DNA of 30,365 bases from a virus. A program made the translations under genes and the position numbers. The stretch covers positions 1 to 30,365 of IMG/VR virus record IMGVR_UViG_3300000101_000096, one strand, 5' to 3'. The first letter of the stretch is position 1. The number at the start of each line of letters is the position of its first letter. The notes under the pieces were generated by a model that was given only the letters and a program-made list of their open reading frames with translations, ran no database searches and was not told the DNA's origin. Shown piece after piece: positions 15,775 through 24,800 of the stretch.

Positions 15775-16143
15775 TTAGTTTAATTTTTTTACTACTGTTG
15801 TTGGGTTTATTGTTTCTGCTAAACTTTTTGAAACGCAAGATTTAAGGTAGTTGATAGGGTCTTCATAAGGACTGTTATTATTAATAGATTCAGTTACCCA
15901 ACCAAGAACCGTATCGCTATCTAAACTATCAAAACTAGTAAAGGAAGATAAGTTATTTGTATCCATAGTAACCTTATCACTGTGTATGTATTTTTGTGCA
16001 AATTCTTCTTCACCCTCCGAGCATATTAAACTATAATTTATTGTATGAATAACATCAAGTTCTGTGTTAATAGGGTTTTGTGTATCTGAACCTGTTGGGT
16101 ATACTTCTAGTCCGTCTATAGTCCATGTATATGTTACTGCCAT
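15775..16143 (-). CDS. small phage protein, DUF7936-like (tentative)
   Basis: At 122 residues, the start AVTYTWTIDGLEVYPTG, a middle HTINYSLICS strand, and a C-terminal segment DTVLGWVTESIN resemble a widespread small phage family (remembered as DUF7936) that opens with a YTWTI strand and has a V-GW motif in its second half. I cannot confirm this without a search. The family's function is unknown and it commonly lies near tail genes. The gene follows the glycosyltransferase pair by 29 nt, with a TATTTATTATAAATA box before its ATG, so it may start a new transcript. Confidence 0.65.
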   Translation of the reverse strand: MAVTYTWTIDGLEVYPTGSDTQNPINTELDVIHTINYSLICSEGEEEFAQKYIHSDKVTMDTNNLSSFTSFDSLDSDTVLGWVTESINNNSPYEDPINYLKSCVSKSLAETINPTTVVKKLN

Positions 16144-16155
16144 GTTAGTGTATTT

Positions 16156-16170
16156 TATTTATAATAAATA
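16156..16170 (-). promoter_or_regulatory. double AT box before the 122-residue gene
   Basis: The sense strand reads ACTATTTATTATAAATAAAA. It combines a near match to the recurring octamer (TATTTATT) with the canonical T4 late-promoter octamer TATAAATA, 12 nt before the ATG. Confidence 0.45.
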
Positions 16171-16172
16171 GT

Positions 16173-17081
16173 TTAATCTTTTTTTAAATGAATACTAGCC
16201 CAGTTTTCTACTACTTTACCGTTTGGTAATTTCCTATTTTGAAATGTTACTTTCTCTACAGGTATGTCTGCATACATTCTACACTCTTTAACTTGTTTGG
16301 TATATCTACCTTTATCTCTATTGCTATACTTAAAATCAAAGTCTTCTTTAGTACTACTTTGTAATGAATCAGATTCTTCTCCTATTGTTCTAAGTGTATC
16401 CATTAGTCGATGTGCTACACCCTGTGTAACTGGACCTGCATTCTGTATTATCATCGAATAATCTGGTGAATATACTTTTAATTCAAGGCTCTCTAAAAGA
16501 ACGTCTGCGGGAAATTTAACTGGTAGTGCTTGTTCCATAATCTTTATTGCTCCTTTTTTGCTTACTTGATAAGCATGAGCACCGTAGTAGTCGATATTTA
16601 ATTCTGTGTTATTTAAATGCTCTGAGTATTTTCCTGTATGTGCTATTTCTCTTTCATCAGCAAAGTTTGAACGACCCCAGTATACTACGTCATAATCTGA
16701 TTCTTTTATATCTTTGGTTATTTTTTCAAGCTCACCGTTATATATGTACTTATAAAACTTTTTAGTAAATCGAGCATCATCTTCTAATATTAAACAAGAA
16801 TTATATTTAGAAGATATAAATTTAGTATAAGCTTTTTGGTGTGTTAAAGCGGTTGCAATAATATTTTTAGTAAGTAGTCCAACTGGATCTGTAAATACAG
16901 GGAAAAGTGTTTTGCTTTTAATCATATCGGGAATTGAAGGTAGTACATCTCCGGTAACAGCGCTTATAACTTCATAATTTAACCCCGGTATGAATTTTAA
17001 CTCTTCAAGTAATGTTTCCTTACGTCTATAATCCTGTGTTCTGTTTAATATGTATATTATGTCTACTCTTAAGTTTTTCAT
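16173..17081 (-). CDS. glycosyltransferase family 25-like protein
   Basis: This 302-residue protein fits the GT25 (LPS beta-galactosyltransferase/procollagen galactosyltransferase) pattern. The start IIYILNRTQDYRRKE has the conserved Asn/Arg/RR element. An Ala-x-x-Gly element follows (ISAVTGDVLPS, 39-49), then ALTHQKAYTKF near 78-88, and LILEDDARF with the metal-binding EDD at 100-102. A later YGAHAYQVSKKGA stretch (about 165-177) is also typical. It would transfer a sugar from a nucleotide donor to a protein or glycan. It overlaps the preceding gene by four bases (ATGA), so the two are co-translated and probably act in sequence. Targets could be the nearby adhesins or host surface glycans; the sequence does not decide. 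Confidence 0.82.
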   Translation of the reverse strand: MKNLRVDIIYILNRTQDYRRKETLLEELKFIPGLNYEVISAVTGDVLPSIPDMIKSKTLFPVFTDPVGLLTKNIIATALTHQKAYTKFISSKYNSCLILEDDARFTKKFYKYIYNGELEKITKDIKESDYDVVYWGRSNFADEREIAHTGKYSEHLNNTELNIDYYGAHAYQVSKKGAIKIMEQALPVKFPADVLLESLELKVYSPDYSMIIQNAGPVTQGVAHRLMDTLRTIGEESDSLQSSTKEDFDFKYSNRDKGRYTKQVKECRMYADIPVEKVTFQNRKLPNGKVVENWASIHLKKD

Positions 17082-17968
17082 TTATTTAAAATATTCTTAT
17101 TTAATTTATTATCTAGATATTCTATATTAATTAATTTGGATGAATTTATACATCTATAAAGATACGAAATAGTTTCACTGTACTTGTACCCTCCTCTATT
17201 ATCTAATATACGTCTTTTATCTACTCCGTAATGTTTATAAGATAAGAGACTTTCTTTTAAATCCCAAATACCTCTGTTATTTTTTTCTTCTTTAAATTTT
17301 ATTTTTTCACAAGAGTATATGTTTTTATTTAAAGTTCTGTGTTTAATTTTGTTTATATATAAAAGTTCTTTTAGTTGATACTGTTCACATGCAGTAAGGT
17401 ACCCTGTGTTAAGGTTATCTCCTAGCATCGCTGTAAATTCTGTTAGTCTGTCTATTGTTTGCTGTCCATAATCTCTTGCAAAATTAACATTTGGTAGATA
17501 CAGTAAACTCACATTAGCTGCTTTATCTTGTATAAATTTAATTGGATCTTTTAGTTTTTTATTAAATTCATCATTTCTATTTATATACCATTGACTCATG
17601 TCTTCATCATAACTATATATAACTTCATCGTTTAATAATTCGTCTATGTTTTTAAAGATTAAAAAATCATGATCTATAATTAACATAGGTTCTTTAGTCT
17701 GAGATATTATTTTCGGTTTACAACCAGCCCATAGTACTTTTCTATTAATTTTATCTGAATAATTTAGAATCTCTACCCTATCCCATAGGTATATTATATC
17801 TAAGTTAAGAAATTTATCGTATGTAAATTTATCGACATATAATATAGTACTATGTTTAGGATGGTATTTTTTCCATAAACATAAAGACGTAATTAATAGT
17901 GTTATATTTAATTTACTGTAGAATGAATCAAAACCGGTTACATTCTCATATACCCATTTTACTGTCAT
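17078..17968 (-). CDS. GT-A-type glycosyltransferase-like protein
   Basis: This 296-residue protein is less well recognised. It has a GT-A-like layout. An N-terminal TLLITSLCLWKKYHPKHSTI leads into ILYVDK, and a DxD-type metal-binding signature sits at D99-H-D101 (PMLIIDHDFLIFKNIDE). A LLYLPNVNFARDYG segment and a C-terminal YKHYGVDK follow. The arrangement resembles DUF6734-type phage proteins, but this is from memory. The gene starts 9 nt after the 182-residue protein and overlaps the GT25 gene by 4 nt, forming a two-gene glycosylation cassette inside the structural cluster. It is unusually rich in Lys, Ile, Asn and Tyr compared with its neighbours, which hints at separate acquisition. Confidence 0.68.
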   Translation of the reverse strand: MTVKWVYENVTGFDSFYSKLNITLLITSLCLWKKYHPKHSTILYVDKFTYDKFLNLDIIYLWDRVEILNYSDKINRKVLWAGCKPKIISQTKEPMLIIDHDFLIFKNIDELLNDEVIYSYDEDMSQWYINRNDEFNKKLKDPIKFIQDKAANVSLLYLPNVNFARDYGQQTIDRLTEFTAMLGDNLNTGYLTACEQYQLKELLYINKIKHRTLNKNIYSCEKIKFKEEKNNRGIWDLKESLLSYKHYGVDKRRILDNRGGYKYSETISYLYRCINSSKLINIEYLDNKLNKNILNK

Positions 17969-17977
17969 ACTTTATTA

Positions 17978-18526
17978 TTAAACGTCTAGTATATTTTCTG
18001 CTGGTATTTGTTCTGCTAGAGTTTCTTTTAGGTGGGTATAACATTGACTTAACAAACTACCACTACGAGATAGGTCTATGGGATGTTTTTGTTCTATTGA
18101 TTCACTTACAATTCCAAATTCTTCCCATGTCATTATTTCCTGTGTGGTCACTTCATTCCCATCTTCATCAAAATCAGTTACATCAACAGATGAAGAATTA
18201 ATAGTTGTTCCGTAATGTTTAATATTAACATCTTGTAATGCTCCTGTTAACGGGAGAGTCATTGTATATTCTATATCTAAATCACCTGTAAAACTTCCTG
18301 ATTCTAAGCTCATACTCATATGAGGTATGGGGAAGGTAGCTGTTGGTAATTCATCTCCGAAGTACCTTATACGTGACATATCTGCTTCTAATTCATTTTT
18401 AAAGCACATAGGAGTGTACTCTATAGTTCCAACCCAGGGCATGTATTTAACATACTCTATCCTTATATAAGAACCTGTTGTTGCTCCTGCTACTGTGTTT
18501 AGTGTACCTTCTAATCTAATTGCCAT
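17978..18526 (-). CDS. probable virion structural protein, unknown
   Basis: This 182-residue protein looks mainly beta in the first two thirds (RLEGTLNTVAGATTG, YIRIEYVKYMPWVGTIEYTP, SMSLESGSFTGDLDIEYTM). The C-terminal third is acidic and helical (SRSGSLLSQCYTHLKETLAE). No catalytic motif or membrane segment is seen. It lies between the adhesin genes and the glycosyltransferases, with its own TATTTATA box 14 nt upstream. A minor tail, neck or fibre-attachment role is a guess from location. Confidence 0.65.
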   Translation of the reverse strand: MAIRLEGTLNTVAGATTGSYIRIEYVKYMPWVGTIEYTPMCFKNELEADMSRIRYFGDELPTATFPIPHMSMSLESGSFTGDLDIEYTMTLPLTGALQDVNIKHYGTTINSSSVDVTDFDEDGNEVTTQEIMTWEEFGIVSESIEQKHPIDLSRSGSLLSQCYTHLKETLAEQIPAENILDV

Positions 18527-18540
18527 TGTTTGCTCTTTTA

Positions 18541-18548
18541 TATAAATA
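18541..18548 (-). promoter_or_regulatory. TATTTATA box before the 182-residue gene
   Basis: The sense strand reads CTTATATTTATATAAAAGAG, 14 nt before the ATG and about 14 nt after the stop codon of the last LamG gene. Confidence 0.55.
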
Positions 18549-18562
18549 TAAGAAAAAATATT

Positions 18563-19975
18563 CTAAAAATCAAATCTTACTTTATATGATTTATAATTCA
18601 AACTTACCTGATCTGCTGATAAAGCTTGATTGTATACTCTAATAATAGGTATTTTCCCGTTATGTACATAGTTTCCATTTGTGTAAGAACCGACCCTTAC
18701 CGTAGATCCAGTTGTCGTGATTGTACCAGTAAGTGATTTTGATGCTTTTAGCACTCCATTAACATAAATTGCTTGTGTAGTTCCGTTATACGTTGCTACT
18801 ACATGATGGTATGCATTTAAACCATGTGAAAAGTTAGAATTAATATTACTGTCAGAAACACTACTTGTTGATACTCTAAAGTTAAATTTTCCTCCTTGAT
18901 CTTCCAATAACCAAGTCCAAGGGTATCCTTTGTATGTTATAACGCCATAGGGTTCTCCGCCACCTCCTTGTGCATCATATTTTACTATTGCTTCAACAGA
19001 TACAGTTGAGGATGTGTTTAGTAAAGAGTGGTTTGTAATTTCTAATCTATCATCTGTTCCATCGAAATCTACAAAACCGTTAGAATCAAAAGATACATTG
19101 GCAGTGTTAATCGTTGTGTTTTTAGTCATATCCATTAACCCAGAAGTATTACTTCTACTTGAAGTAGTTCCAGATGAAGTATGGTCCATAAACGCTGTGG
19201 GTGCATCTGTATCTATTTCTAACTGTACATCTGCTACTCTAAATTGCCGTCCTGCTGAGTTATGTCCTTGACCGTACATGTATATAGAACCGTAGCTGTT
19301 ACTTAAATCTCTGTTTGTACTAATAGTAAATACCTTATAAACTCTTTGCCATTTACCGACTACTGTATTCTTAGCTGTTACGGCATTACCACTTCTTCCA
19401 TCCCAGAAGTTATTATTCCCAGCTGTGTTCTTACTGTATACTCCTGCATCTGCATGACAAGATAAATGGTTGGTCCATTGTAGCCAAGATATAACGTATT
19501 TATCCCCATGTGATAATCCATATGAAGACCAAGCAGACATTCCTAAACCATAGTATTTAGCTTTCCATTGACTGTCTACAGCATTATAGTTAACAACAGG
19601 TTTTTTTAGTATTGGATCTAATACCCAATGAGCGTGGTGAGTATTGGCTGCATTACCAACTCCTCCGTTATAGTAACCTGTGATATCTCCTCCTTGAGCA
19701 TTATAAGCTCTTATTGCACCAGGGTGATTAGCATTCCAACTACCTGCAGATGTAGCACTATATGCTGTATAGGAATCTTGTGCTACTGCATTATTGTGAG
19801 CTATGTAGTTTATACTCGGTTTTCCTCTAAAGAATCTAGAAAGTCCTCGTCCACGTTTTTGACCTTTTCTGTGATGTGGTCTAAATTTATGGAAATTAGG
19901 ATTTGTATCAGCAAATTCTCCTGTATCGTATGCGAAGATTAGTCCGCTTTTACTTATGTGTGGTCCTGAGTACAT
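18563..19975 (-). CDS. LamG-type adhesin with inserted carbohydrate-binding-like region
   Basis: This 470-residue protein shares the opening GPHISKSGLIFAYD and the closing IRVYNQALSADQVSLNYKSY with the two genes before it. The C-terminal ~180 residues (from about 285) form a LamG/concanavalin-like jelly-roll: FDGTDDRLEI, VSVEAIVKY, YHHVVATYNGTTQAIYVNG and a final VRVGSY. Residues about 85-270 form a separate Trp/His/Asn-rich beta region (WLQWTN, GKWQRVYKVFTIST, FRVADVQLEIDT) typical of carbohydrate-binding modules in phage tail proteins. A basic stretch follows the N-terminus (HHRKGQKRGRG). It is likely a receptor-binding or tail-tip protein. It has no signal peptide. Confidence 0.75.
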   Translation of the reverse strand: MYSGPHISKSGLIFAYDTGEFADTNPNFHKFRPHHRKGQKRGRGLSRFFRGKPSINYIAHNNAVAQDSYTAYSATSAGSWNANHPGAIRAYNAQGGDITGYYNGGVGNAANTHHAHWVLDPILKKPVVNYNAVDSQWKAKYYGLGMSAWSSYGLSHGDKYVISWLQWTNHLSCHADAGVYSKNTAGNNNFWDGRSGNAVTAKNTVVGKWQRVYKVFTISTNRDLSNSYGSIYMYGQGHNSAGRQFRVADVQLEIDTDAPTAFMDHTSSGTTSSRSNTSGLMDMTKNTTINTANVSFDSNGFVDFDGTDDRLEITNHSLLNTSSTVSVEAIVKYDAQGGGGEPYGVITYKGYPWTWLLEDQGGKFNFRVSTSSVSDSNINSNFSHGLNAYHHVVATYNGTTQAIYVNGVLKASKSLTGTITTTGSTVRVGSYTNGNYVHNGKIPIIRVYNQALSADQVSLNYKSYKVRFDF

Positions 19976-21165
19976 TATGTTCTATTTTTATATGCGATAT
20001 AATTTCTTTTTACTTCTGTACTGGTTATTCCTCTGTTGTAAATCTTAAATAAAGATATGTTACCGTAAAGGCTGTATCCTCCAGTATTATAAGAACCAAT
20101 GTATAGGGTACCTGAATTAGTTATATTGTACCCTGTAGTGGTCCCGGTCATTGTTCCTGCTTCACCGTTTATGTATATCTGTAACGTACCGTTGGTATAT
20201 GTAGCTACTATGTGGTTATATTGATTCTGTATTAATGGAGTGGTTGTACCTACTCCTCCTCCGTGCATATATACATTATATGTTGAACCATTTAAATATG
20301 CATCGATTGAAGTAGTATTATTGTTCACACACCAAAGTCTATCGTTTCCAGTAGAATTAGTTGGTTTAAGTACCATTTCTATACTACCATTTTGTCCAAA
20401 TGCAGTATTACTTGATCCGGCTATAGTAAAGTAATCATCTGTACCGTCATATATAAATGCTCCGGATTTACCTTCTATCGGAAGATGTATATTCATTTTA
20501 GCATATGCTGTACTTATATTCTCTCTAATATAATGATGTGTGTGAGGTTTTCCAATTTTGCCTAAAAGTACATATTCTGGTCTTGCTACTCCAATATGAC
20601 TACTAGGTAAACCAATAGACTGTAGTATTGCTAATGTTGTTGAATCGTTATCATTATTTTCTGCTGCATGAGATCCTATTATAACGTGAAGAGCATCTGG
20701 GTATTCTATATTAATAGCTGTAAAGTCTTGTTGAAATTTTAAATGTTGATCTGGTTGACCATCGTATGTATCATAACAATGTCCGGAGATTCTCTCTCCA
20801 TTAAAGTATGAACTAGCTAACCAAGTTTCGGAATCTTCTAAATATACAAAGTATCCCATATCCCTAGACATGTTATACAGTTTACCGCTGGTTGTATTAT
20901 TATAACCTGAGGTTATTCCTTGTCTACTAGCAGGAGAGTAGTTTCCTTCCGGATAGGTTATACCTATCATAGTAAATGGATTACCTCCTGTAGATGTAGC
21001 CATTGTACCTATAGCATATTCAGTTCCACTTACAAGATCCCTAATTTGTCTGTCTCCAGAGGTAGATAGTTTCGATAGACTCCCAAATCCTCTTATATTA
21101 GAATATGGATCAAGGGCAAAGATTAATCCTTCTCTTGTTATGTTAGGTCCTGTTGATGCTCCCAT
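19975..21165 (-). CDS. LamG-type adhesin with ILEI/FAM3-like domain
   Basis: This 396-residue protein opens GPNITREGLIFALD and closes with FKIYNRGITSTEVKRNYIAY, like its paralogues. A LamG-type domain fills about 232-392 (YDGTDDYFTI, QYNHIVATYTNGTLQIYING, LYIGSYNTG). Residues about 103-215 look like the ILEI/PANDER fold (interleukin-like EMT inducer; FAM3, POMGNT1 and CEMIP proteins). They show CYDTYDGQPDQ, then DALHVIIGSHAAENNDNDST, TLAILQSIGLPSSHIG, and RPEYVLLGKIGKP, the usual DTY...VLIASHDE...L.LG...R.SY.LIG order. This domain binds or recognises glycans in some proteins. Its stop overlaps the next start (TAATG). An adhesin role is likely. Confidence 0.75.
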   Translation of the reverse strand: MGASTGPNITREGLIFALDPYSNIRGFGSLSKLSTSGDRQIRDLVSGTEYAIGTMATSTGGNPFTMIGITYPEGNYSPASRQGITSGYNNTTSGKLYNMSRDMGYFVYLEDSETWLASSYFNGERISGHCYDTYDGQPDQHLKFQQDFTAINIEYPDALHVIIGSHAAENNDNDSTTLAILQSIGLPSSHIGVARPEYVLLGKIGKPHTHHYIRENISTAYAKMNIHLPIEGKSGAFIYDGTDDYFTIAGSSNTAFGQNGSIEMVLKPTNSTGNDRLWCVNNNTTSIDAYLNGSTYNVYMHGGGVGTTTPLIQNQYNHIVATYTNGTLQIYINGEAGTMTGTTTGYNITNSGTLYIGSYNTGGYSLYGNISLFKIYNRGITSTEVKRNYIAYKNRT

Positions 21166-21176
21166 GATTTTTTATT

Positions 21177-21866
21177 TTATATAAATCTATGTTTTAATGC
21201 ATTATAATTTTGTAAAACCTCACTACTAGAAAGCCCTCTGGTGTAGGCATGTACTACTGCTATATTTGCTATTAAGTATACCCCGGTATAACCTAATCCT
21301 ATTCTAATGACAGCTGTAGTATTATTGGCCATAGGTGTATACTCATCTGTTGTTGTTTGTGTATTTACCCCATTTATATACCATTTTGCTCCTCCTGGGT
21401 ATCTTGAAACAGCAAAATGTGCCCAAGTGTTTCCAGGTATACTACTACTACCAAATCCTTTATAAGACCCACCATTTGCACCATTACTTCCATAATAATA
21501 ACTTATCCCACCTCCTTGTTCATGGGTCATAGTACCTGAACCTCCATATGCTTGATCCCAAAAATTTCTTCTTCCGGAGTTTACAGTATGATAAACCCAC
21601 ATTTCTATAGTTTGACCATCATTAAACCCTAATGAAGTTTGGTTTGAAGCTATCTGTAAGTAGTCATTACTACCATCAAAGTACATATTCTGTACTGAGG
21701 TTCCCGTATCTTGCATAGCAGGTGAACCGTAAACAGTTGCGTTATTTCCATTAGTAGTGAGATCATATACTGTTGACGAATTTGCAGTCCAACATCTTGG
21801 GGATGCAAAGTCAAAGGCTAATCCTAAATTCTGTGTCACTATAACCGGTCCTCTGTTTATTCCCAT
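21177..21866 (-). CDS. short LamG-type adhesin
   Basis: This 229-residue protein is essentially one LamG/concanavalin-like jelly-roll. Recognisable pieces are NMYFDGSNDYLQI, GQTIEMWVYHTV, WAHFAVSRYPGGAKWYING and IRIGLGYTGVY, followed by a closing VVHAYTRGLSSSEVLQNYNA. The first 20 residues (GINRGPVIVTQNLGLAFDF) match the opening of the two following adhesin genes. It is the simplest member of a three-gene paralogous series and lacks an inserted domain. Its ATG shares a base with the stop codon of the giant tail fibre (TAATG), so it may be a fibre-tip or accessory receptor-binding protein made with it. Confidence 0.75.
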   Translation of the reverse strand: MGINRGPVIVTQNLGLAFDFASPRCWTANSSTVYDLTTNGNNATVYGSPAMQDTGTSVQNMYFDGSNDYLQIASNQTSLGFNDGQTIEMWVYHTVNSGRRNFWDQAYGGSGTMTHEQGGGISYYYGSNGANGGSYKGFGSSSIPGNTWAHFAVSRYPGGAKWYINGVNTQTTTDEYTPMANNTTAVIRIGLGYTGVYLIANIAVVHAYTRGLSSSEVLQNYNALKHRFI

Positions 21867-24800
21867 TATGCATTTTTTTGTAACTTAGAAACTAAATCTT
21901 TCAATTCGTCAATTTGTGTTTGTTGTTCTTTTACTGCTTCGATTAATAATGCTGTTAATTTTTCATATTTAACTGCTTTATATCCAGTTTTTTCTCTAGT
22001 CGTTACTATTTCAGGAAGTACTTCTTCTACTTCTTGTGCTATTACCCCTATATCTGCTCCTCTATTTAATTGGAACTTTTGATCTTCTTCTTCTTTAGTA
22101 AGTTCTCTCCAATCAAAAGTGACACCGTTAATTTTCTTTATCTTATCTAATGGTTTTTCTATTAGCTTTATATTCTCTTTTAATCTCCTATCAGATGTTG
22201 AGAATGCTGTGACATCCGCGGTTGCGATTACTGCTCCGTTAACATATAAATTATGTTCAGTTGTGTGACTAGGTTGACCTACATAGTAAGAGGCGGCGGC
22301 TGATCCACCATCCATCATTAAACTTCCATAATACAAACCAAATGTACCGCTGCCGTAACTGTTTTCAACTTTATACCCACCAAGGGTCCAGAATCCATTA
22401 TACCCTATTGCTGATCTTCCTGTTCCATTGTCACACCATACCGCTTGATGTCCTCCAGCCATTGTACCGCCTGTAGTGTTGTTGGTATGTTTGTATGCTA
22501 ATCCGTATAAATTTCCAAAGTTAGTTCCAGCTGCGTGGTTTTTATATGCTGCACCCATTGACCATATATGGTCTGTCTTAGTTGAGTCGTAAGTTCCAAA
22601 GATACCTGCAGATCTTACCGAAGATACTAATCCTCCTGAGAATGAATCATCTGCATCTGATCTTAATAGAGATGCTCCTTGTATACCGTCAACTTTATCT
22701 GCATCTAATCCTGATCCTGCACCATCATTACGGTCATGCCATTGTTTTGCCCATGTAGTGAAAGTCCCATCATTCGCTCCTGATCCACCAGAATAAGTTC
22801 TTGTATAGACGTTTTCATTATAATAAGATGCTGCAATTTGGAATCCATGGTCATTACCGGTATTACTATGTCTAATATTTATCATGTTATGCCAGCTGGA
22901 ACCAGGCATATTTGAAGCAGTGTCGGATTGATAGAAACCAGATGGTACTGAGTTGTTAAAGTTAGTACTATCATTAATTTTATTAGCACCGGTACCGCTT
23001 ACAAATCTAGTACTATCTATACCGTCTAATAACATAGCATTAGAAGCAGTAGTTGCTGTGGATGCTATGGATGCAGATGTAGCAGTGGTTGCTGTTGTTG
23101 CATTTCCTGATAAGGCTCCTACAAATGTTGCCGCTTGCAAGGAACCATTACTAGTACCACCATCAACATCAAAATGCCATCTGTTAGCAACATCATCATA
23201 TCTAATGTAATCATTATTTTGAAATCTTATTTTTGCTGCAGTTCCTATTATTAACGTATTAACAGTCAATTGTGTTGCTGTATCAGCGGCATCACTTCTT
23301 AAGAAAGATGTTGAATCTATACCGTCTAGTAACATTGCATTAGAAGCAGTAGTTGCTGTGGTTGCACTTGTTGCTGTTCCTGCTGCATCTGCATATTCAG
23401 AATGAGAAGCACTTGTTGCAGAACCTACTGTTCCACTTACCCCAGATCCTAAAGCAGTAGTTGCATGAGAAGCAGTGGTTGCACTTGTAGCACTTGTAGC
23501 TGTTGATGCATTACCTGTTAAAGGTCCTATAAATGATGTTGCTGTTAAAGATCCTGTTACGTTAGTATTACCATCAATATCTACTGCTCCATCAAATGAA
23601 GATGTTCCACTTGCATTTACACTTAAGATTGGAATACCTGATATATCTGATATGTTTAGTAAGTCTCCTGTTAAATCATCTGTTATAGAGAATAACTGAC
23701 CTTGAGAACCTTGTATGTCTAAGACTGTAGACCCTGATCCATATACTTCTAACTTAGCTGAGGGAGTGGTTGTTCCTATACCAACGTTATCACACGCAAA
23801 AGTTATATTGTCTTCTGCTGAAATAGCCATATCACCTGTATTGTGATTATACCTAAATCCAGCCGCTGTTGAACTTGCTACATCTCCAAAGAATATTGTA
23901 CCTGTTTGAGAATTACCTGAAGATATTGTTATACCATTGCTTCCTAATGACCTTAGATGTAAATCATCTGCAGCTGCATTAGCTGTCGCTACTGTAGCTA
24001 ACCCTATGTTAACCCTTGCGTTACCGTCTACTGTAAAACCGTAACCACTAGCAGCTGTGCCACCATTAGTTGCATACAATAAGTAGTCACCTGTATCCCA
24101 ATCGTGATTGTATAGTTTAAGAACATTACCTCCTCCGCTAGCATTGTGAATATAAGCCGCGTAAGTGCCTGGAGTAGCTGCTCCTTGAACATGAAGCTTA
24201 CTAGTAGGGCTAGCCGTCCCAATACCTAGGTTACCATTATGGTCAAGTTCCATTTTAATGTTTGACCAATCTGCAGAACCTGATTTACTTGTGTACCAAT
24301 AGTGTGAGTGGTTTTCAGAAGCTGCATTCCCTACTGTTCTCCAATGTCCGGAATAGTAGTGTATATCATTACCGTATGATCTAATCATACCTCCGTAATT
24401 ACCGGTAATACCTAATTCTAAACTTGCATAGTTACTTGTACCTCCTATTCGTAAAGCAGCTGTTCCATTTGCTCCTCCTGCTCCTAAGTCAATATTAAAT
24501 TTTGTTGCTGGAGATTCTGTACCGATACCTAGTTTACCATCAGCAGTAAGGTTCATTAAGTTATCTGAACTCCAATGTCCGAAAGTTAGTATGTTAGTAT
24601 TACTAGCATCTGCTTTCCACTTATATCCAATATATCCTGAATTCTTAGTATTTCCTGTTTTACCTACTAGAATTATATTATTCTGATTTGCAGTTAAATT
24701 AGCACCTAAAACCTCTATTGAATGTATGAATGTAGAGGTAGAAGGATTATCTATCTGTAATGTTGCATTATTACCAGTACCTGCAGATGTAAGTACTAAA

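Noticed and set aside
2429-18548. T4-type late promoters TATAAATA firing on the plus strand
   Set aside because: No plus-strand genes exist. The boxes sit at fixed short distances before minus-strand starts, so the sense-strand reading TATTTATA is more likely the functional one.
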